Source: Halopolyspora algeriensis (GTDB lineage: Bacteria; Actinomycetota; Actinomycetes; Mycobacteriales; Pseudonocardiaceae). From it: a stretch of DNA of 61,179 nucleotides. The translations under genes were made by a program, and so were the position numbers. The first letter of the stretch is position 1. The number at the start of each line of letters is the position of its first letter. Positions 8,978-17,368 of the stretch are shown here, one piece after another. Location of the stretch: positions 1 to 61,179 of the forward strand of contig NZ_QPJC01000017.1 in NCBI RefSeq assembly GCF_003337235.1. The letters run 5' to 3'. The notes beneath the pieces are model-generated. The model ran no database searches. It was given only the letters and a program-made list of their open reading frames with translations, and was not told the origin of the DNA.

Positions 8978-9276
8978 ACGTCGATTCCGTGGTCGGATGG
9001 CTCGAGACGATGGGGGTGCCTGCGAGCGTGGTTTCGGTGGGCACCGAGTCCGACGATGCCTGGTGCCTGCTGCGTGAGGACACCGATGGCGGGCCCGTGT
9101 GGGAGGTGTTCTGGCGCGAACAGGGCAACCGCTACGACTGGGCACGTTTCTCCAGCGAGCAGGTGGCCTGCTTCTACCTGTTCGGCAGGCTCACCTGGAC
9201 GCAGGCGCTGCGCGGAGTCGTCGGGCCCGTCGATCTCTCGAGCACCCCGCCGAACGGGACACCCGTGCAGTGGTGA
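8974..9276 (+). CDS. Small protein following TNT-like gene, candidate immunity protein
   Basis: A 100-residue acidic, aromatic-rich soluble protein (PVWEVFWREQGNRYDW, ACFYLFGRLTWTQALRG). The GTG start overlaps the TNT-like stop by 4 bp (GTGA) and has AGGAGG upstream, so the two are translationally coupled. I do not recognise a named Pfam family with certainty. Its position directly after a TNT-domain gene is what an immunity factor would show, and that is the only basis for the proposed role. It is shorter than the mycobacterial TNT immunity factor (about 176 residues as I recall). Confidence 0.6.
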   Translation: MNVDSVVGWLETMGVPASVVSVGTESDDAWCLLREDTDGGPVWEVFWREQGNRYDWARFSSEQVACFYLFGRLTWTQALRGVVGPVDLSSTPPNGTPVQW

Positions 9277-9300
9277 GCGACGTCCGGCGGGGACCGCCTG

Positions 9301-10095
9301 TCACGGCTGCTGTGCGGAAACATCGAGCAACCGCAGCGCGGTGGAGTGCAGATGCCCGTTCGACGACAGGGCGTTGCCGCCGTCGTACCGGGCCCTGCCC
9401 GCCAGGTCGGTGAAGGTCCCTCCGGCCTCCTCGACGAGGACCTGCACGGCTGCGACGTCCCACGGGTTGACGACCGGTTCGGCCGCCAGGTCGATCGTGC
9501 CCTCGGCCACCAGGCAGTGGTGCCAGAAGTCGCCGAACGCGCGGTTCTCCCAGCACGCGTCGACCAGCCGCAGGTAGGCCTCCCGCGAGTGCTGCCGCAC
9601 CCACTCGCCGAGGTTCGTCGTCGACACGTAGGCATCCGCGAGATCGCGGACTCCCGACACCGCGATCCGGCCGGGCTCGCCTGCGGCGTGCGCGCTCCAG
9701 GCGCCCGAACCGGCGGCGGCCCACCAGCGACGTTGTAGTGCGGGGGCGCTGATCACACCCACTGCGGGTCGGCCGTCCTCGACGAGTGCGATCAGGCTCG
9801 CCCACGCCGGTAGGCCACGCAGGAAGTTCTTCGTCCCGTCGATCGGGTCGAGCACCCAGGCACGTCCTTCACCCACGGTGCCCCCGCGTTCCTCACCGGC
9901 CACGACGTCGGCCGGGCGTTGCTCGGTGAGGACCTCGCGCACCGCGTCCTCGACGGCGATGTCGGCGTCGGTGACCGGTGTCCGGTCGGGTTTGCGGTGC
10001 ACGCCCAGGTCTCGAGCACGGAATCGGGCGGAGGTGATCGCATCGGCGCGGTCGGCGAGCCGGAGGGCGAGTTCGAGGTCGTCAGTGGTCGTCAC
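9301..10095 (-). CDS. hisN: Inositol-monophosphatase-family histidinol-phosphatase
   Basis: 264 residues of the Mg-dependent inositol monophosphatase superfamily. Metal and phosphate motifs are VAGEERGG, WVLDPIDGTKNF and, near the C terminus, NPWDVAAVQVLVEEAGG. Sequence style and length (about 260) fit the actinobacterial HisN type, which dephosphorylates L-histidinol phosphate; inositol-1-phosphatase activity is the alternative. The GTG start at 10095 lies 7 nt after TACAGT (10108-10103), predicting a leaderless transcript, so the longer upstream frame is not used. It is convergent with the small gene after the TNT-like protein and divergent from the response regulator. Confidence 0.82.
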   Translation of the reverse strand: MTTTDDLELALRLADRADAITSARFRARDLGVHRKPDRTPVTDADIAVEDAVREVLTEQRPADVVAGEERGGTVGEGRAWVLDPIDGTKNFLRGLPAWASLIALVEDGRPAVGVISAPALQRRWWAAAGSGAWSAHAAGEPGRIAVSGVRDLADAYVSTTNLGEWVRQHSREAYLRLVDACWENRAFGDFWHHCLVAEGTIDLAAEPVVNPWDVAAVQVLVEEAGGTFTDLAGRARYDGGNALSSNGHLHSTALRLLDVSAQQP

Positions 10096-10102
10096 GCCCA
10101 GC

Positions 10103-10108
10103 ACTGTA
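10103..10108 (-). promoter_or_regulatory. -10 box of leaderless hisN promoter
   Basis: TACAGT on the minus strand, 7 nt before the GTG start of hisN. Confidence 0.5.
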
Positions 10109-10257
10109 GAGCGACCGCAAGGGAAGCTCGGGCGGCCCCGTGGGCTCTTGCCGACCGGATCGCCGTGCCGGGGCGGGCCGGTCTCTTGGCCGTGTGGCTT
10201 TTCGAGCGGACGCGGCGAAGAGCCGGTGTGTGAGCGAGAGCCGGGTGCTGCGGCATC

Positions 10258-10263
10258 TACGCT
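10258..10263 (+). promoter_or_regulatory. -10 box of leaderless response-regulator promoter
   Basis: TACGCT, 7 nt before the GTG start at 10271. Confidence 0.5.
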
Positions 10264-10270
10264 GGGATGC

Positions 10271-10945
10271 GTGAGCGTAGTACTGCTGGCCGAGGACGAT
10301 CCAGCCATTGCGGTGCCCCTGTCCAGGGCGCTGCAGCGAGAGGGCTACTCGGTGCAGGTACTCGAGGACGGCCCCGCGACGCTGCAGGAAGCCGCGTCGG
10401 GCGAAGTGGACCTGCTGGTGCTGGATCTCGGGCTTCCCGGCATGGACGGACTGGAGGTGTGCCGCAGGCTGCGTACGCAGGGCAGGGGTGTCCCGGTGCT
10501 CATGCTCACCGCTCGCACCGACGAGGTCGACTTCGTGGTCGGGCTCGACGCCGGTGCCGACGACTACGTCGCCAAGCCGTTCCGGCTGGCCGAACTGCTG
10601 GCCCGGATCCGTGCGCTGCTGCGGCGGGGCTCGCCGGAGAACCTGGAAGCCGGCGGGGTGCGGCTGGAGCTCACCGCGCGCCGGGTGCTGGTCGACGAGA
10701 ACGAGGTGCAGTTGGCCAACAAGGAATTCGAACTCCTGCGGGTGCTGATGCAGCATGCCGGGCAGGTCGTGACTCGGGAGGAGATCCTCTCCAAGGTCTG
10801 GCCCGAACCGGCCCGGAAGGGCAGCAAGACACTGGACATGCACATCTCCTGGCTGCGGCGGAAGCTCGGTGACGGCAACGGCCGGACCGATGAGCAGCGC
10901 ATCGCCACGGTGCGCGGCGTCGGCTTCCGCTTCAACGCCGACTGA
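10271..10945 (+). CDS. OmpR/PhoB-family response regulator
   Basis: 224 residues: receiver domain 1-118 with acidic pair E8-D9-D10, phospho-acceptor D52 in LLVLDLGLPGMDG and a K in YVAKPFRLAELL; then a winged-helix DNA-binding domain (EFELLRVLMQHAG, VWPEPARKGSKTLDMHISWL). It is the transcriptional output of the adjacent sensor kinase, 16 bp downstream. GTG 10271 follows TACGCT by 7 nt. The stimulus and target genes cannot be read from sequence. Confidence 0.88.
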   Translation: MSVVLLAEDDPAIAVPLSRALQREGYSVQVLEDGPATLQEAASGEVDLLVLDLGLPGMDGLEVCRRLRTQGRGVPVLMLTARTDEVDFVVGLDAGADDYVAKPFRLAELLARIRALLRRGSPENLEAGGVRLELTARRVLVDENEVQLANKEFELLRVLMQHAGQVVTREEILSKVWPEPARKGSKTLDMHISWLRRKLGDGNGRTDEQRIATVRGVGFRFNAD

Positions 10946-10961
10946 CGGCGGCTCGCCGACC

Positions 10962-12236
10962 ATGCGCAAACGAGTGTTGCAGGCGACTCTGCTCGCGGTC
11001 GCGGTGACGACGCTGGTGCTGGGCCTGCCCCTCGGGTTCAGCGCGTTGAGACTCGTGGCGGACATCACCCGCAGTGATCTGTCGACCCGGGCTCAGCAGA
11101 TCGCCACCCGGCTGGACGAGCAGGTCGCGGAGGGAAGACCGATCAACCTGGCCGATGTCCGGCTCGTGGTGCCGGAGGACGCGCGGTTGACGGTGCACAT
11201 ACGCGGCAGGAGGCATGTCTACGGCCCCGCTCCGGGGACCGATCCCATTGTGGAGACCGTGTCCATGGTGCAGAGCGGTAGCGTCCGGCTCGCCGCTCCG
11301 AGCGGCCCGATGCGAACCCTGCAGTTGCAGGTGGCCGGTGTGGTGCTGCTGCTGGCCGTGCTGTCCACGGGGACGGGGACGTTCGTGGCGATCCTGACGG
11401 CGCGCAGACTCGCCGCCCCGCTGCGACATGTCGCGGACCGCGCGAGCAGGCTCGGTGCGGGTGATTTCCGGGCGGATCCGATCCGGCACGGGGTACCCGA
11501 GCTCGACCGTGTCGCCGACGCCCTCGACGCATCGGGGGCCGCGCTGTCGCACCTCGTCCAGCGGGAGCGGGAACTCGTCGGGGACGTCTCACACCAGCTC
11601 CGCAGCCGCCTCACGGCGCTTCAGCTGCGGCTGGAGGCGCTCGCGGATACCGAGGACGCGGTGACCGCCGAGGAGGCTTCTGCGGCTCTCGAGCAGGCCG
11701 AGCGGCTGTCCGGGGTACTGGATGACCTGCTCGCCGCCGCCACAGCGGCACGGGCCAAGGACGCCGAACCGCTCGATGTGTCCGCCGAACTCGGTGCTGT
11801 CGCCGAGGAGTGGCGGGAACTGCTGCGGGCCGAGGGGCGCACGTTGCGGTTGCGTGTCGAGGGGGGACTGCTGGCGCGGGCCACACCGGCTCGCCTGCGT
11901 GAGGCCATCGGAGTGCTGCTGGACAACGCCCTGCGCCACGGAGAGGGAATGGTCACGCTGGCGGCCCGGCATGGCAGCGGCACGGTTCTCGTGGAGGTCG
12001 GTGACAACGGGCCGGGAGTTCCGGAGCAGCTTGTCCCGCACGTCTTCGACCGGGGTTTCTCGGTGGGAGGCTCGACCGGGGTGGGCCTGGCTCTGGCGCG
12101 GGCGCTCGTCGAGGCGGATGGTGGCCGCCTGGAGCTGCGTTCGGCACGACCTGCGATGTTCGAGCTTTTCCTGCCCGTGGCGCGCGCGGACGACATTCTC
12201 GGTGTGCCGTGGGAGGCCGACTCCACACCCCGCTGA
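10962..12236 (+). CDS. Sensor histidine kinase, partner of upstream regulator
   Basis: A 424-residue membrane kinase: TM1 about 7-30, an external loop of about 90 residues, TM2 about 123-146, HAMP about 147-200, the dimerisation helix with H211 in VGDVSHQLRSRLTALQ, then the ATPase domain with LLDNALRHGEG (N box), VGDNGPGVP (G1) and STGVGLALARALVEADGG (G2). The proline usual after the phospho-histidine motif is replaced (HQLRSRL), an uncommon variant. The ATG at 10962 is 16 bp after the regulator stop, so the two form an operon. It ends close to gtrA, convergently. Confidence 0.87.
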   Translation: MRKRVLQATLLAVAVTTLVLGLPLGFSALRLVADITRSDLSTRAQQIATRLDEQVAEGRPINLADVRLVVPEDARLTVHIRGRRHVYGPAPGTDPIVETVSMVQSGSVRLAAPSGPMRTLQLQVAGVVLLLAVLSTGTGTFVAILTARRLAAPLRHVADRASRLGAGDFRADPIRHGVPELDRVADALDASGAALSHLVQRERELVGDVSHQLRSRLTALQLRLEALADTEDAVTAEEASAALEQAERLSGVLDDLLAAATAARAKDAEPLDVSAELGAVAEEWRELLRAEGRTLRLRVEGGLLARATPARLREAIGVLLDNALRHGEGMVTLAARHGSGTVLVEVGDNGPGVPEQLVPHVFDRGFSVGGSTGVGLALARALVEADGGRLELRSARPAMFELFLPVARADDILGVPWEADSTPR

Positions 12237-12265
12237 GCGGCCGGTTCGCCCGGCGTCCGGATGCC

Positions 12266-12805
12266 TCAACCGGCCGGGGTTCTCTCGGTACGGACCGTCC
12301 GGGAATCGCCTCGCTGCTGCCGGGCATCGTCGGGAAAGACCCACCGCCGAAACGCCCACCAGCGGAATGCCATGCCGAGTAGGAGGCCGATGATCTGCCC
12401 GGAGGTGAAGTCCGCGATCTCCTGCACCAGTCTGCCGGTGTAGGGCGTCTGCAGGTGCAGCACGTAGCGTGAGATCCACAGCGGAGCCGCGTACAGCCCC
12501 ACGGCGATGCCGCTGACGAGGAAGTACAGCGAGGCCTCGTGGTGGCGCTCCCGCCCGCCGCGTGTCCGGAAGGCCCATTCGCGGTTGAGTATGTAGGACA
12601 CGATGGTGGCCACGAGCACGGCGAACACCTTGGCGGTGACCGGCTTGGGAACGAGAACGGTCCATTTCAGGGCGTAGAAGATGGCCGTGTCGATGAAGAA
12701 GGTGATCGCGCCGACGGCCCCGAACTTGAGCAACTCGCGGTACCTGATCGCCACGTCGTGGTAAGTCTGAGGGATACGCGTGAGCACCGAATCGACGACG
12801 GACAC
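12266..12805 (-). CDS. GtrA-family membrane protein
   Basis: A 179-residue protein with four hydrophobic helices (KFGAVGAITFFIDTAIFYAL, AKVFAVLVATIVSYILNREW, LYFLVSGIAVGLYAAPLWI, IIGLLLGMAFRWWAFRRWVF), the GtrA/DPMS-like fold. Family members help move polyprenyl-linked sugars or anchor glycosyltransferases at the membrane. The NREW motif after helix 2 and the Trp/Arg-rich end are typical. GTG 12805 is chosen because TAGAAT at 12818-12813 lies 7 nt before it. The M. tuberculosis counterpart (Rv3277) also lies beside purK. It is divergent from purK. Confidence 0.82.
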   Translation of the reverse strand: MSVVDSVLTRIPQTYHDVAIRYRELLKFGAVGAITFFIDTAIFYALKWTVLVPKPVTAKVFAVLVATIVSYILNREWAFRTRGGRERHHEASLYFLVSGIAVGLYAAPLWISRYVLHLQTPYTGRLVQEIADFTSGQIIGLLLGMAFRWWAFRRWVFPDDARQQRGDSRTVRTERTPAG

Positions 12806-12812
12806 ACTCCCG

Positions 12813-12818
12813 ATTCTA
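12813..12818 (-). promoter_or_regulatory. -10 box of leaderless gtrA promoter
   Basis: TAGAAT on the minus strand, 7 nt before the GTG start at 12805. Confidence 0.5.
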
Positions 12819-12906
12819 CGGACCGGGCCCGGTGCCCTGTGGTGACCGCGGTCCGTCGGAGGCCTTCTCGTGGCACGGCCATCGCGAAAGCGCACCGTGT
12901 ACCGGT

Positions 12907-12912
12907 TAGGCT
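12907..12912 (+). promoter_or_regulatory. -10 box of purK promoter
   Basis: TAGGCT, 9 nt before the GTG of purK. The predicted mRNA would have no more than a few untranslated bases. Confidence 0.5.
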
Positions 12913-12921
12913 GTAGGTCTC

Positions 12922-14106
12922 GTGGACCATCTCACCGGAACCCCAGTCGTCGGCATGATCGGTGGTGGCCAGCTCGCGAGGATGACGCACCAGGCGGGGA
13001 TCCCGCTCGGGCAGTCCCTCAAGGTGCTGGCCGTATCGAAGGACGACCCCGCAGCGCTCGTGTCCCCGAACGTCGAGATCGGCCACCACAGCGACCTGGC
13101 CGCTCTGCGTACGTTCGCCGAGGGCTGTGACGCCGTCACGTTCGATCACGAGCACGTGCCCCCCGAGAACCTGCAGGCGCTGAGTGCGGCCGGGGTGGCC
13201 GTCCACCCCGGGCCGGACGCTCTGCTGCATGCCCAGGACAAGCTGGTGATGCGGCGCAAGCTCGCCGACCTGGGCCTGCCGGTACCGCCGTTCACACAGG
13301 TCACCGAGGTCGCCGACGTGCTCGAGTTCGGTGCCGAGTACGGCTGGCCGTGCGTGCTCAAGACCGCGCGGGGCGGCTATGACGGCAAGGGTGTGTGGGT
13401 GCTGAACACGCCGGAGAGCGCGCAGCGCACGGTCCCCGAGCTGCTCGAAGCGGGCATGCCGTTGATGGTCGAGCAGCGGGTGGCGTTGCGCCGCGAGCTC
13501 GCCGCGCTGGTGGCCCGGTCGCCGTTCGGGCAGGGTGCGGCCTGGCCGCTGGTCGAGACCGTGCAGTCGCAGGGCATTTGTGTCGAGGTGCTGGCGCCGG
13601 CTCCGGAGGCCTCCGAAGCCGTCACCCAGCAGGCCCAGGACCTCGCGTTGAAGATCGCCGAGGAAATCGGCGTGGTGGGCGTGCTCGCGGTCGAGCTGTT
13701 CGAGACCGAACGGGGACTGGTCGTCAACGAGTTGGCCATGCGGCCGCACAATTCCGGGCACTGGACGATCGAGGGGGCCCGGACGTCGCAGTTCGAGCAG
13801 CACCTGCGCGCGGTGCTGGACTACCCGTTGGGCAGTACTGGTTTGACTGCTCCTGCCGTGGTCATGGGCAATGTGCTCGGTGCTCCGACCGAGCCCCGGA
13901 TGGGGATGGATGAGCGGGTGCACCACCTGTTCGCGCGGTTTCCGCACGCCAAGGTCCACCTGTACGGCAAGGCCGAGCGACCCGGGCGCAAGCTCGGCCA
14001 TGTGACGGTGCTGGGCGAGGAGATGGCCGAGGTCCGGCAGCAGGCGCGGCTGGCGGCGCACTGGCTGGGGCACGCCGAATGGCCCGACGGCTACTCGATC
14101 CACTGA
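12922..14106 (+). CDS. purK: N5-carboxyaminoimidazole ribonucleotide synthase
   Basis: A 394-residue ATP-grasp enzyme that makes N5-CAIR from AIR, bicarbonate and ATP, the step before PurE in purine synthesis. The N terminus has VGMIGGGQLARM; VLKTARGGYDGKGV is the ATP-grasp glycine-rich loop; NELAMRPHNSGHWTIEG and GKAERPGRKLGHV are PurK signatures. GTG 12922 lies 9 nt after TAGGCT, near-leaderless. In mycobacteria purE follows directly. Here purE is at 18924, with five accessory genes plus a regulator antisense gene between. Confidence 0.93.
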   Translation: MDHLTGTPVVGMIGGGQLARMTHQAGIPLGQSLKVLAVSKDDPAALVSPNVEIGHHSDLAALRTFAEGCDAVTFDHEHVPPENLQALSAAGVAVHPGPDALLHAQDKLVMRRKLADLGLPVPPFTQVTEVADVLEFGAEYGWPCVLKTARGGYDGKGVWVLNTPESAQRTVPELLEAGMPLMVEQRVALRRELAALVARSPFGQGAAWPLVETVQSQGICVEVLAPAPEASEAVTQQAQDLALKIAEEIGVVGVLAVELFETERGLVVNELAMRPHNSGHWTIEGARTSQFEQHLRAVLDYPLGSTGLTAPAVVMGNVLGAPTEPRMGMDERVHHLFARFPHAKVHLYGKAERPGRKLGHVTVLGEEMAEVRQQARLAAHWLGHAEWPDGYSIH

Positions 14107-14224
14107 GGCCGATGCGGCCTCGGTGAAAAGTTGTTGACGAAAACGATTCCGTTCCGCCGCGGCTCTCTTTGCCGGGCGGAGGGACCGTGCTTTTTCGTGA
14201 ACGGCAATCACCATATTTCGGTGC

Positions 14225-14230
14225 TACTCT
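14225..14230 (+). promoter_or_regulatory. -10 box of leaderless molybdoenzyme promoter
   Basis: TACTCT, 7 nt before the ATG at 14238. This supports that start over the longer upstream frame. Confidence 0.5.
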
Positions 14231-14237
14231 CCCGGCC

Positions 14238-16034
14238 ATGGCCGATGCTGGTGATCCCGACCCCGAGGAACTGCCGGAACCGGCACGGTCGAGAGTGTCC
14301 CCCGAGGCGATCGAGGGATTCAGGGAGCGGTTGACACGAGGCGACGATATCGTCGACCCCGCCACCTGGGCGGGTTCCGTGCCGGAGGCGACAGGAATCT
14401 CCCCGCGAGTACGCATCGGCCGTGACAAGTGGTTCAACCTGCTCTGGCTGCTGCCCATCGGTTTCGTTCTCCTGATCACCGCGGTCGCCGTCGCCAAGGG
14501 GTTGCGCGACATTCCTGCGGTGCACTCGTTCATGGAGCGGTATCCCGGAACCATCGATGTGCCCGATGCCGAGGAGAGAGCCGGCTTTCCCGCCTGGGTG
14601 GGGTGGCAGCACTTCTTCAACCTCTTCATGATGACTTTCATCATCCGATCCGGCGTGCAGATCATGACCGACCATCCTCGGCTCTACTGGACCCGGCACA
14701 GCACTCCGGGCAGGGATTGGTTCCGTTTCCAGAAGCCGGTTCCCGAAGATCCGCTGTGGACCGCCAAGCAGGACTCCGTCAGCCTGCCGGGGCAGATCGG
14801 GCTACCAGGGATTCGTCACTCCATCGGTCTGGCTCGGTGGTGGCATCTGGGCATCAACACCTTGTGGTTGCTCAACGGCCTGATCTTCTTCGTTCTGATA
14901 TTCGCCACCGGCCGCTGGCAGCGTCTGGTTCCCACGAGTTGGGAGGTCTTTCCCAACGCCGTGTCGGTGTTGATCCAGTACTTTTCACTGGAGTGGCCGA
15001 CCGAGAACAGTTGGGCGGCCTACAACAGCCTGCAATTGCTCGCTTATTTCCTCACGGTCTTCGTTGCCGCACCGCTGGCGCTCGTCACCGGTTTGGGCAT
15101 GTCACCGGCACTGTCCACGCGGTTCAAACGCATCAGCAGCGTGCTCAACATCCAGGTCGCCCGCTCGTTGCACTTTCTCGTCATGACCTGGTTCCTGCTG
15201 TTCATCGTGATTCATGTGACCCTGGTTGTCACCACGGAGCTTCTCCGGAACCTCAATCACATGTACGCCGCTCGCAACGATGCATCATGGGTCGGTTTCT
15301 GGGTTTTTGCCGCCTCGATGGTCGTCGTCATCGTCGGATGGGTCGCGGCCACCCCGCTGACCTTCCGTCGTCCTCGACTCGTGCAGCGCGTCGGATACGC
15401 GTTGATCGGCCCCGCACAGCGATTGTTCGAGCACATCGATTCCAAGCCGGGCCAGTACACCGAAGAGGACATATCTCCCTATTTCTGGCACAACGGGAAG
15501 TATCCCGAGTCGGACGAGTACAAGGCCTTGTTCAACAACAACTTCGCGGACTACCGGCTGCGGATCAGTGGTTTGGTGGACAACCCCGTCGATCTCGACA
15601 TGGGACAACTGCGTGCCCTGCCGCACCACGAGCAGATCACCCAGCACTTCTGCATCCAGGGATGGTCCGGCATCGCCAAATGGGGTGGGGTCTCGATGCG
15701 GACCATCATGGATGTGGTCAAACCGCGTCCGGAGGCGAAGTGGGTTGTCTTCTACTCTTTTGCGGAGGGGCCGGACCGGGGGATCTACTACGATGCGCAT
15801 CCGATTGAACAGATGAGCTATCACCTGACGATGCTGGCCTATGACATGAACGATGCGGCGCTCTCGTTCGGGCACGGCGCACCGTTGCGGCTGCGCAACG
15901 AGGTCCAACTCGGCTTCAAACTGGTCAAGTGGATACAGGCGATCGAGTTCGTCGAGGACTTCTCCGAGGTCGGTGGCGGCTACGGTGGATACAACGAGGA
16001 CCACGAGTTCTTCGGGTACCGTCAATCGATCTGA
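14238..16034 (+). CDS. Cytochrome b-molybdopterin oxidoreductase fusion
   Basis: 598 residues with two parts. Residues about 60-390 form a six-helix cytochrome b-like membrane domain with histidines placed for b heme (GWQHFFN, RWWHLGIN, SLHFLVM, FIVIHVTLV). Residues about 420-598 are a sulfite-oxidase/YedY-type Moco domain (ITQHFCIQGWSGIAKWGG with the Moco-thiolate cysteine; LRLRNEVQLGFKLVKWIQ). The fused layout resembles MsrP plus MsrQ in one chain, with electrons passing from quinol through heme to the Mo site. Substrate and side of the membrane are unknown; no Tat signal is visible. The ATG is fixed by the TACTCT box 7 nt upstream. It lies in the block that separates purK from purE. Confidence 0.82.
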   Translation: MADAGDPDPEELPEPARSRVSPEAIEGFRERLTRGDDIVDPATWAGSVPEATGISPRVRIGRDKWFNLLWLLPIGFVLLITAVAVAKGLRDIPAVHSFMERYPGTIDVPDAEERAGFPAWVGWQHFFNLFMMTFIIRSGVQIMTDHPRLYWTRHSTPGRDWFRFQKPVPEDPLWTAKQDSVSLPGQIGLPGIRHSIGLARWWHLGINTLWLLNGLIFFVLIFATGRWQRLVPTSWEVFPNAVSVLIQYFSLEWPTENSWAAYNSLQLLAYFLTVFVAAPLALVTGLGMSPALSTRFKRISSVLNIQVARSLHFLVMTWFLLFIVIHVTLVVTTELLRNLNHMYAARNDASWVGFWVFAASMVVVIVGWVAATPLTFRRPRLVQRVGYALIGPAQRLFEHIDSKPGQYTEEDISPYFWHNGKYPESDEYKALFNNNFADYRLRISGLVDNPVDLDMGQLRALPHHEQITQHFCIQGWSGIAKWGGVSMRTIMDVVKPRPEAKWVVFYSFAEGPDRGIYYDAHPIEQMSYHLTMLAYDMNDAALSFGHGAPLRLRNEVQLGFKLVKWIQAIEFVEDFSEVGGGYGGYNEDHEFFGYRQSI

Positions 16035-16103
16035 TGCTCCGGCCGTGGCTCGCGAGGGGCACGTACGGCAATGGGAACGGGAAACGCCCGGTCGGTTCCG
16101 TTT

Positions 16104-16307
16104 TCAGGCCCCGTGCTGCTCGCCGCGCAGCGCGGTGAGCGCTTCGGCGCCTCGCTGGAGCAGGTTGGTCAGCCCGGCTTCGGTGGCGACCAGCTCGACG
16201 CCGGAGCCCCACCCGCCGAGCTCGAACTCGATCACATCGTGGCACACCGTGTAGTGGATGGGACAGTCGTCGACCTTCACCCACGTGCCCATGCTGACCT
16301 CGCCCAT
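16104..16307 (-). CDS. Small protein divergent from XRE regulator
   Basis: 67 residues (MGEVSMGTWVKVDDCPIHYT...). No domain is recognised. It has an ordered middle (VIEFELGGWGSGVELVATEAG) and a C-terminal helix. The ATG at 16307 has AAGGAG eight bases upstream, good evidence of translation. It is transcribed away from the XRE regulator, and the 26-bp palindrome lies in the shared 197-bp promoter region, so both are probably controlled by that regulator. It could be a third component of the DUF397/XRE system; this is inference. Confidence 0.6.
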   Translation of the reverse strand: MGEVSMGTWVKVDDCPIHYTVCHDVIEFELGGWGSGVELVATEAGLTNLLQRGAEALTALRGEQHGA

Positions 16308-16397
16308 GCCTCTGCTCCTTTGCTGTGTTGACCGATCATCGGCACGGGTGCGTTGGTGCTTGTGTACGATCTTGCTCCGATGATCAGTGATGGTGAT

Positions 16398-16423
16398 CAC
16401 TATGCTTGAATTCAAGCATAGTG
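16398..16423. promoter_or_regulatory. Perfect 26-bp palindromic operator
   Basis: Arm CACTATGCTTGAA followed by its exact reverse complement, centred on GAATTC. A further half-like GTTCAAGTGATC follows at about 16425-16436. It lies in the divergent region between the small gene (start 16307) and the XRE/DUF5753 regulator (start 16505), the expected place for an autoregulatory operator. Confidence 0.7.
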
Positions 16424-16504
16424 AGTTCAAGTGATCAAGGCGCTCGCGACGCTCGTTCGGGTGACTGCGCGAGAATGCGTCCATCGGTTCGAGGAGGCTC
16501 ATCG

Positions 16505-17368
16505 GTGATCACGTCGTCGTCCCCGGCCGTCGTGCGGTATTACCTCGCGCTGCGGTTGACTCAGTTGCGTACCGACTGCGGGCTGACCAAACAGCAGGCC
16601 GCGCAGAAGATCGGACGCACCGGGCAGACCGTGGCCAACCTCGAAAAGGGTTTCAACGCGCCGACCCAGAGCGATCTCGAGAAGCTGCTGGAGGTCTACG
16701 GCGCGGCCGAGCAGTTCCCGGAGCTGCGGGAGTTGCTGCCCGTGGCGAGGAAGCGTGTCCCGAAGCGCTCCGCGCCGATTCCGGAGGATTACGACCTGCG
16801 CCTGAACCTCGAAGTGGATATGGCCAGGCTCGACATTCTTGGTGCCTCGCTGATCCCCGGGCTCCTGCAGACGCCCGACTACGCGGCAGCGGTCTTCCGG
16901 GCCAATCCGAACTGCTCGGACGAGGAGATCCAGCAGCTTGTGGACGCTCGCATGGAACGCAAGAGCATCTACACGAGAGCGGAGCGGCCGGTCGAGCTGC
17001 ATGTGGTTCTCGACGAGAGCGTGCTGTATCGCTCTCGCGGGGGTGATGAGGTGATGCGGGGGCAACTCGACTCCCTGTTGGCGGTGGCCCGCACGCCATC
17101 CGTCGATCTCCAGGTGCTCCCGCTGGACGCAGGTTCCTACCTCGGAGAAGGAAGCTCGTGGACGATCATGACGTTTCCCGAGCCGCTGCGAGGGCATCCC
17201 GGCCTCGTCCACCTCGACCTGTTGGGGGAAGCTCGTTACGTCGACGATCGGGAGATGGTGGAGCTGTACCGGCGGGCGTGGCGCCACGTGCTCGGCGCGG
17301 CGGCATCACCGGAGCGTTCGCTGCAGAGGATTCGCGAGGCAAGGAGCAAGTACGGTGATCAGGGCTAA
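16505..17368 (+). CDS. XRE-family regulator with DUF5753 domain
   Basis: 287 residues. Residues about 10-65 form a helix-turn-helix (LTQLRTDCGLTKQQAAQKIG, then QTVANLEKG). The rest, about 95-280, is the DUF5753/Scr1-like sensor domain (ILGASLIPGLLQTPDYAAAVF, ELHVVLDESVLYR, SSWTIMTFPEP). Such regulators pair with DUF397 proteins in actinobacteria, and some are described as antitoxin-like or developmental regulators. GTG 16505 has GAGGAGG upstream. Its stop is overlapped by the DUF397 gene. It probably binds the 26-bp palindrome 80 bp upstream. Confidence 0.85.
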   Translation: MITSSSPAVVRYYLALRLTQLRTDCGLTKQQAAQKIGRTGQTVANLEKGFNAPTQSDLEKLLEVYGAAEQFPELRELLPVARKRVPKRSAPIPEDYDLRLNLEVDMARLDILGASLIPGLLQTPDYAAAVFRANPNCSDEEIQQLVDARMERKSIYTRAERPVELHVVLDESVLYRSRGGDEVMRGQLDSLLAVARTPSVDLQVLPLDAGSYLGEGSSWTIMTFPEPLRGHPGLVHLDLLGEARYVDDREMVELYRRAWRHVLGAAASPERSLQRIREARSKYGDQG

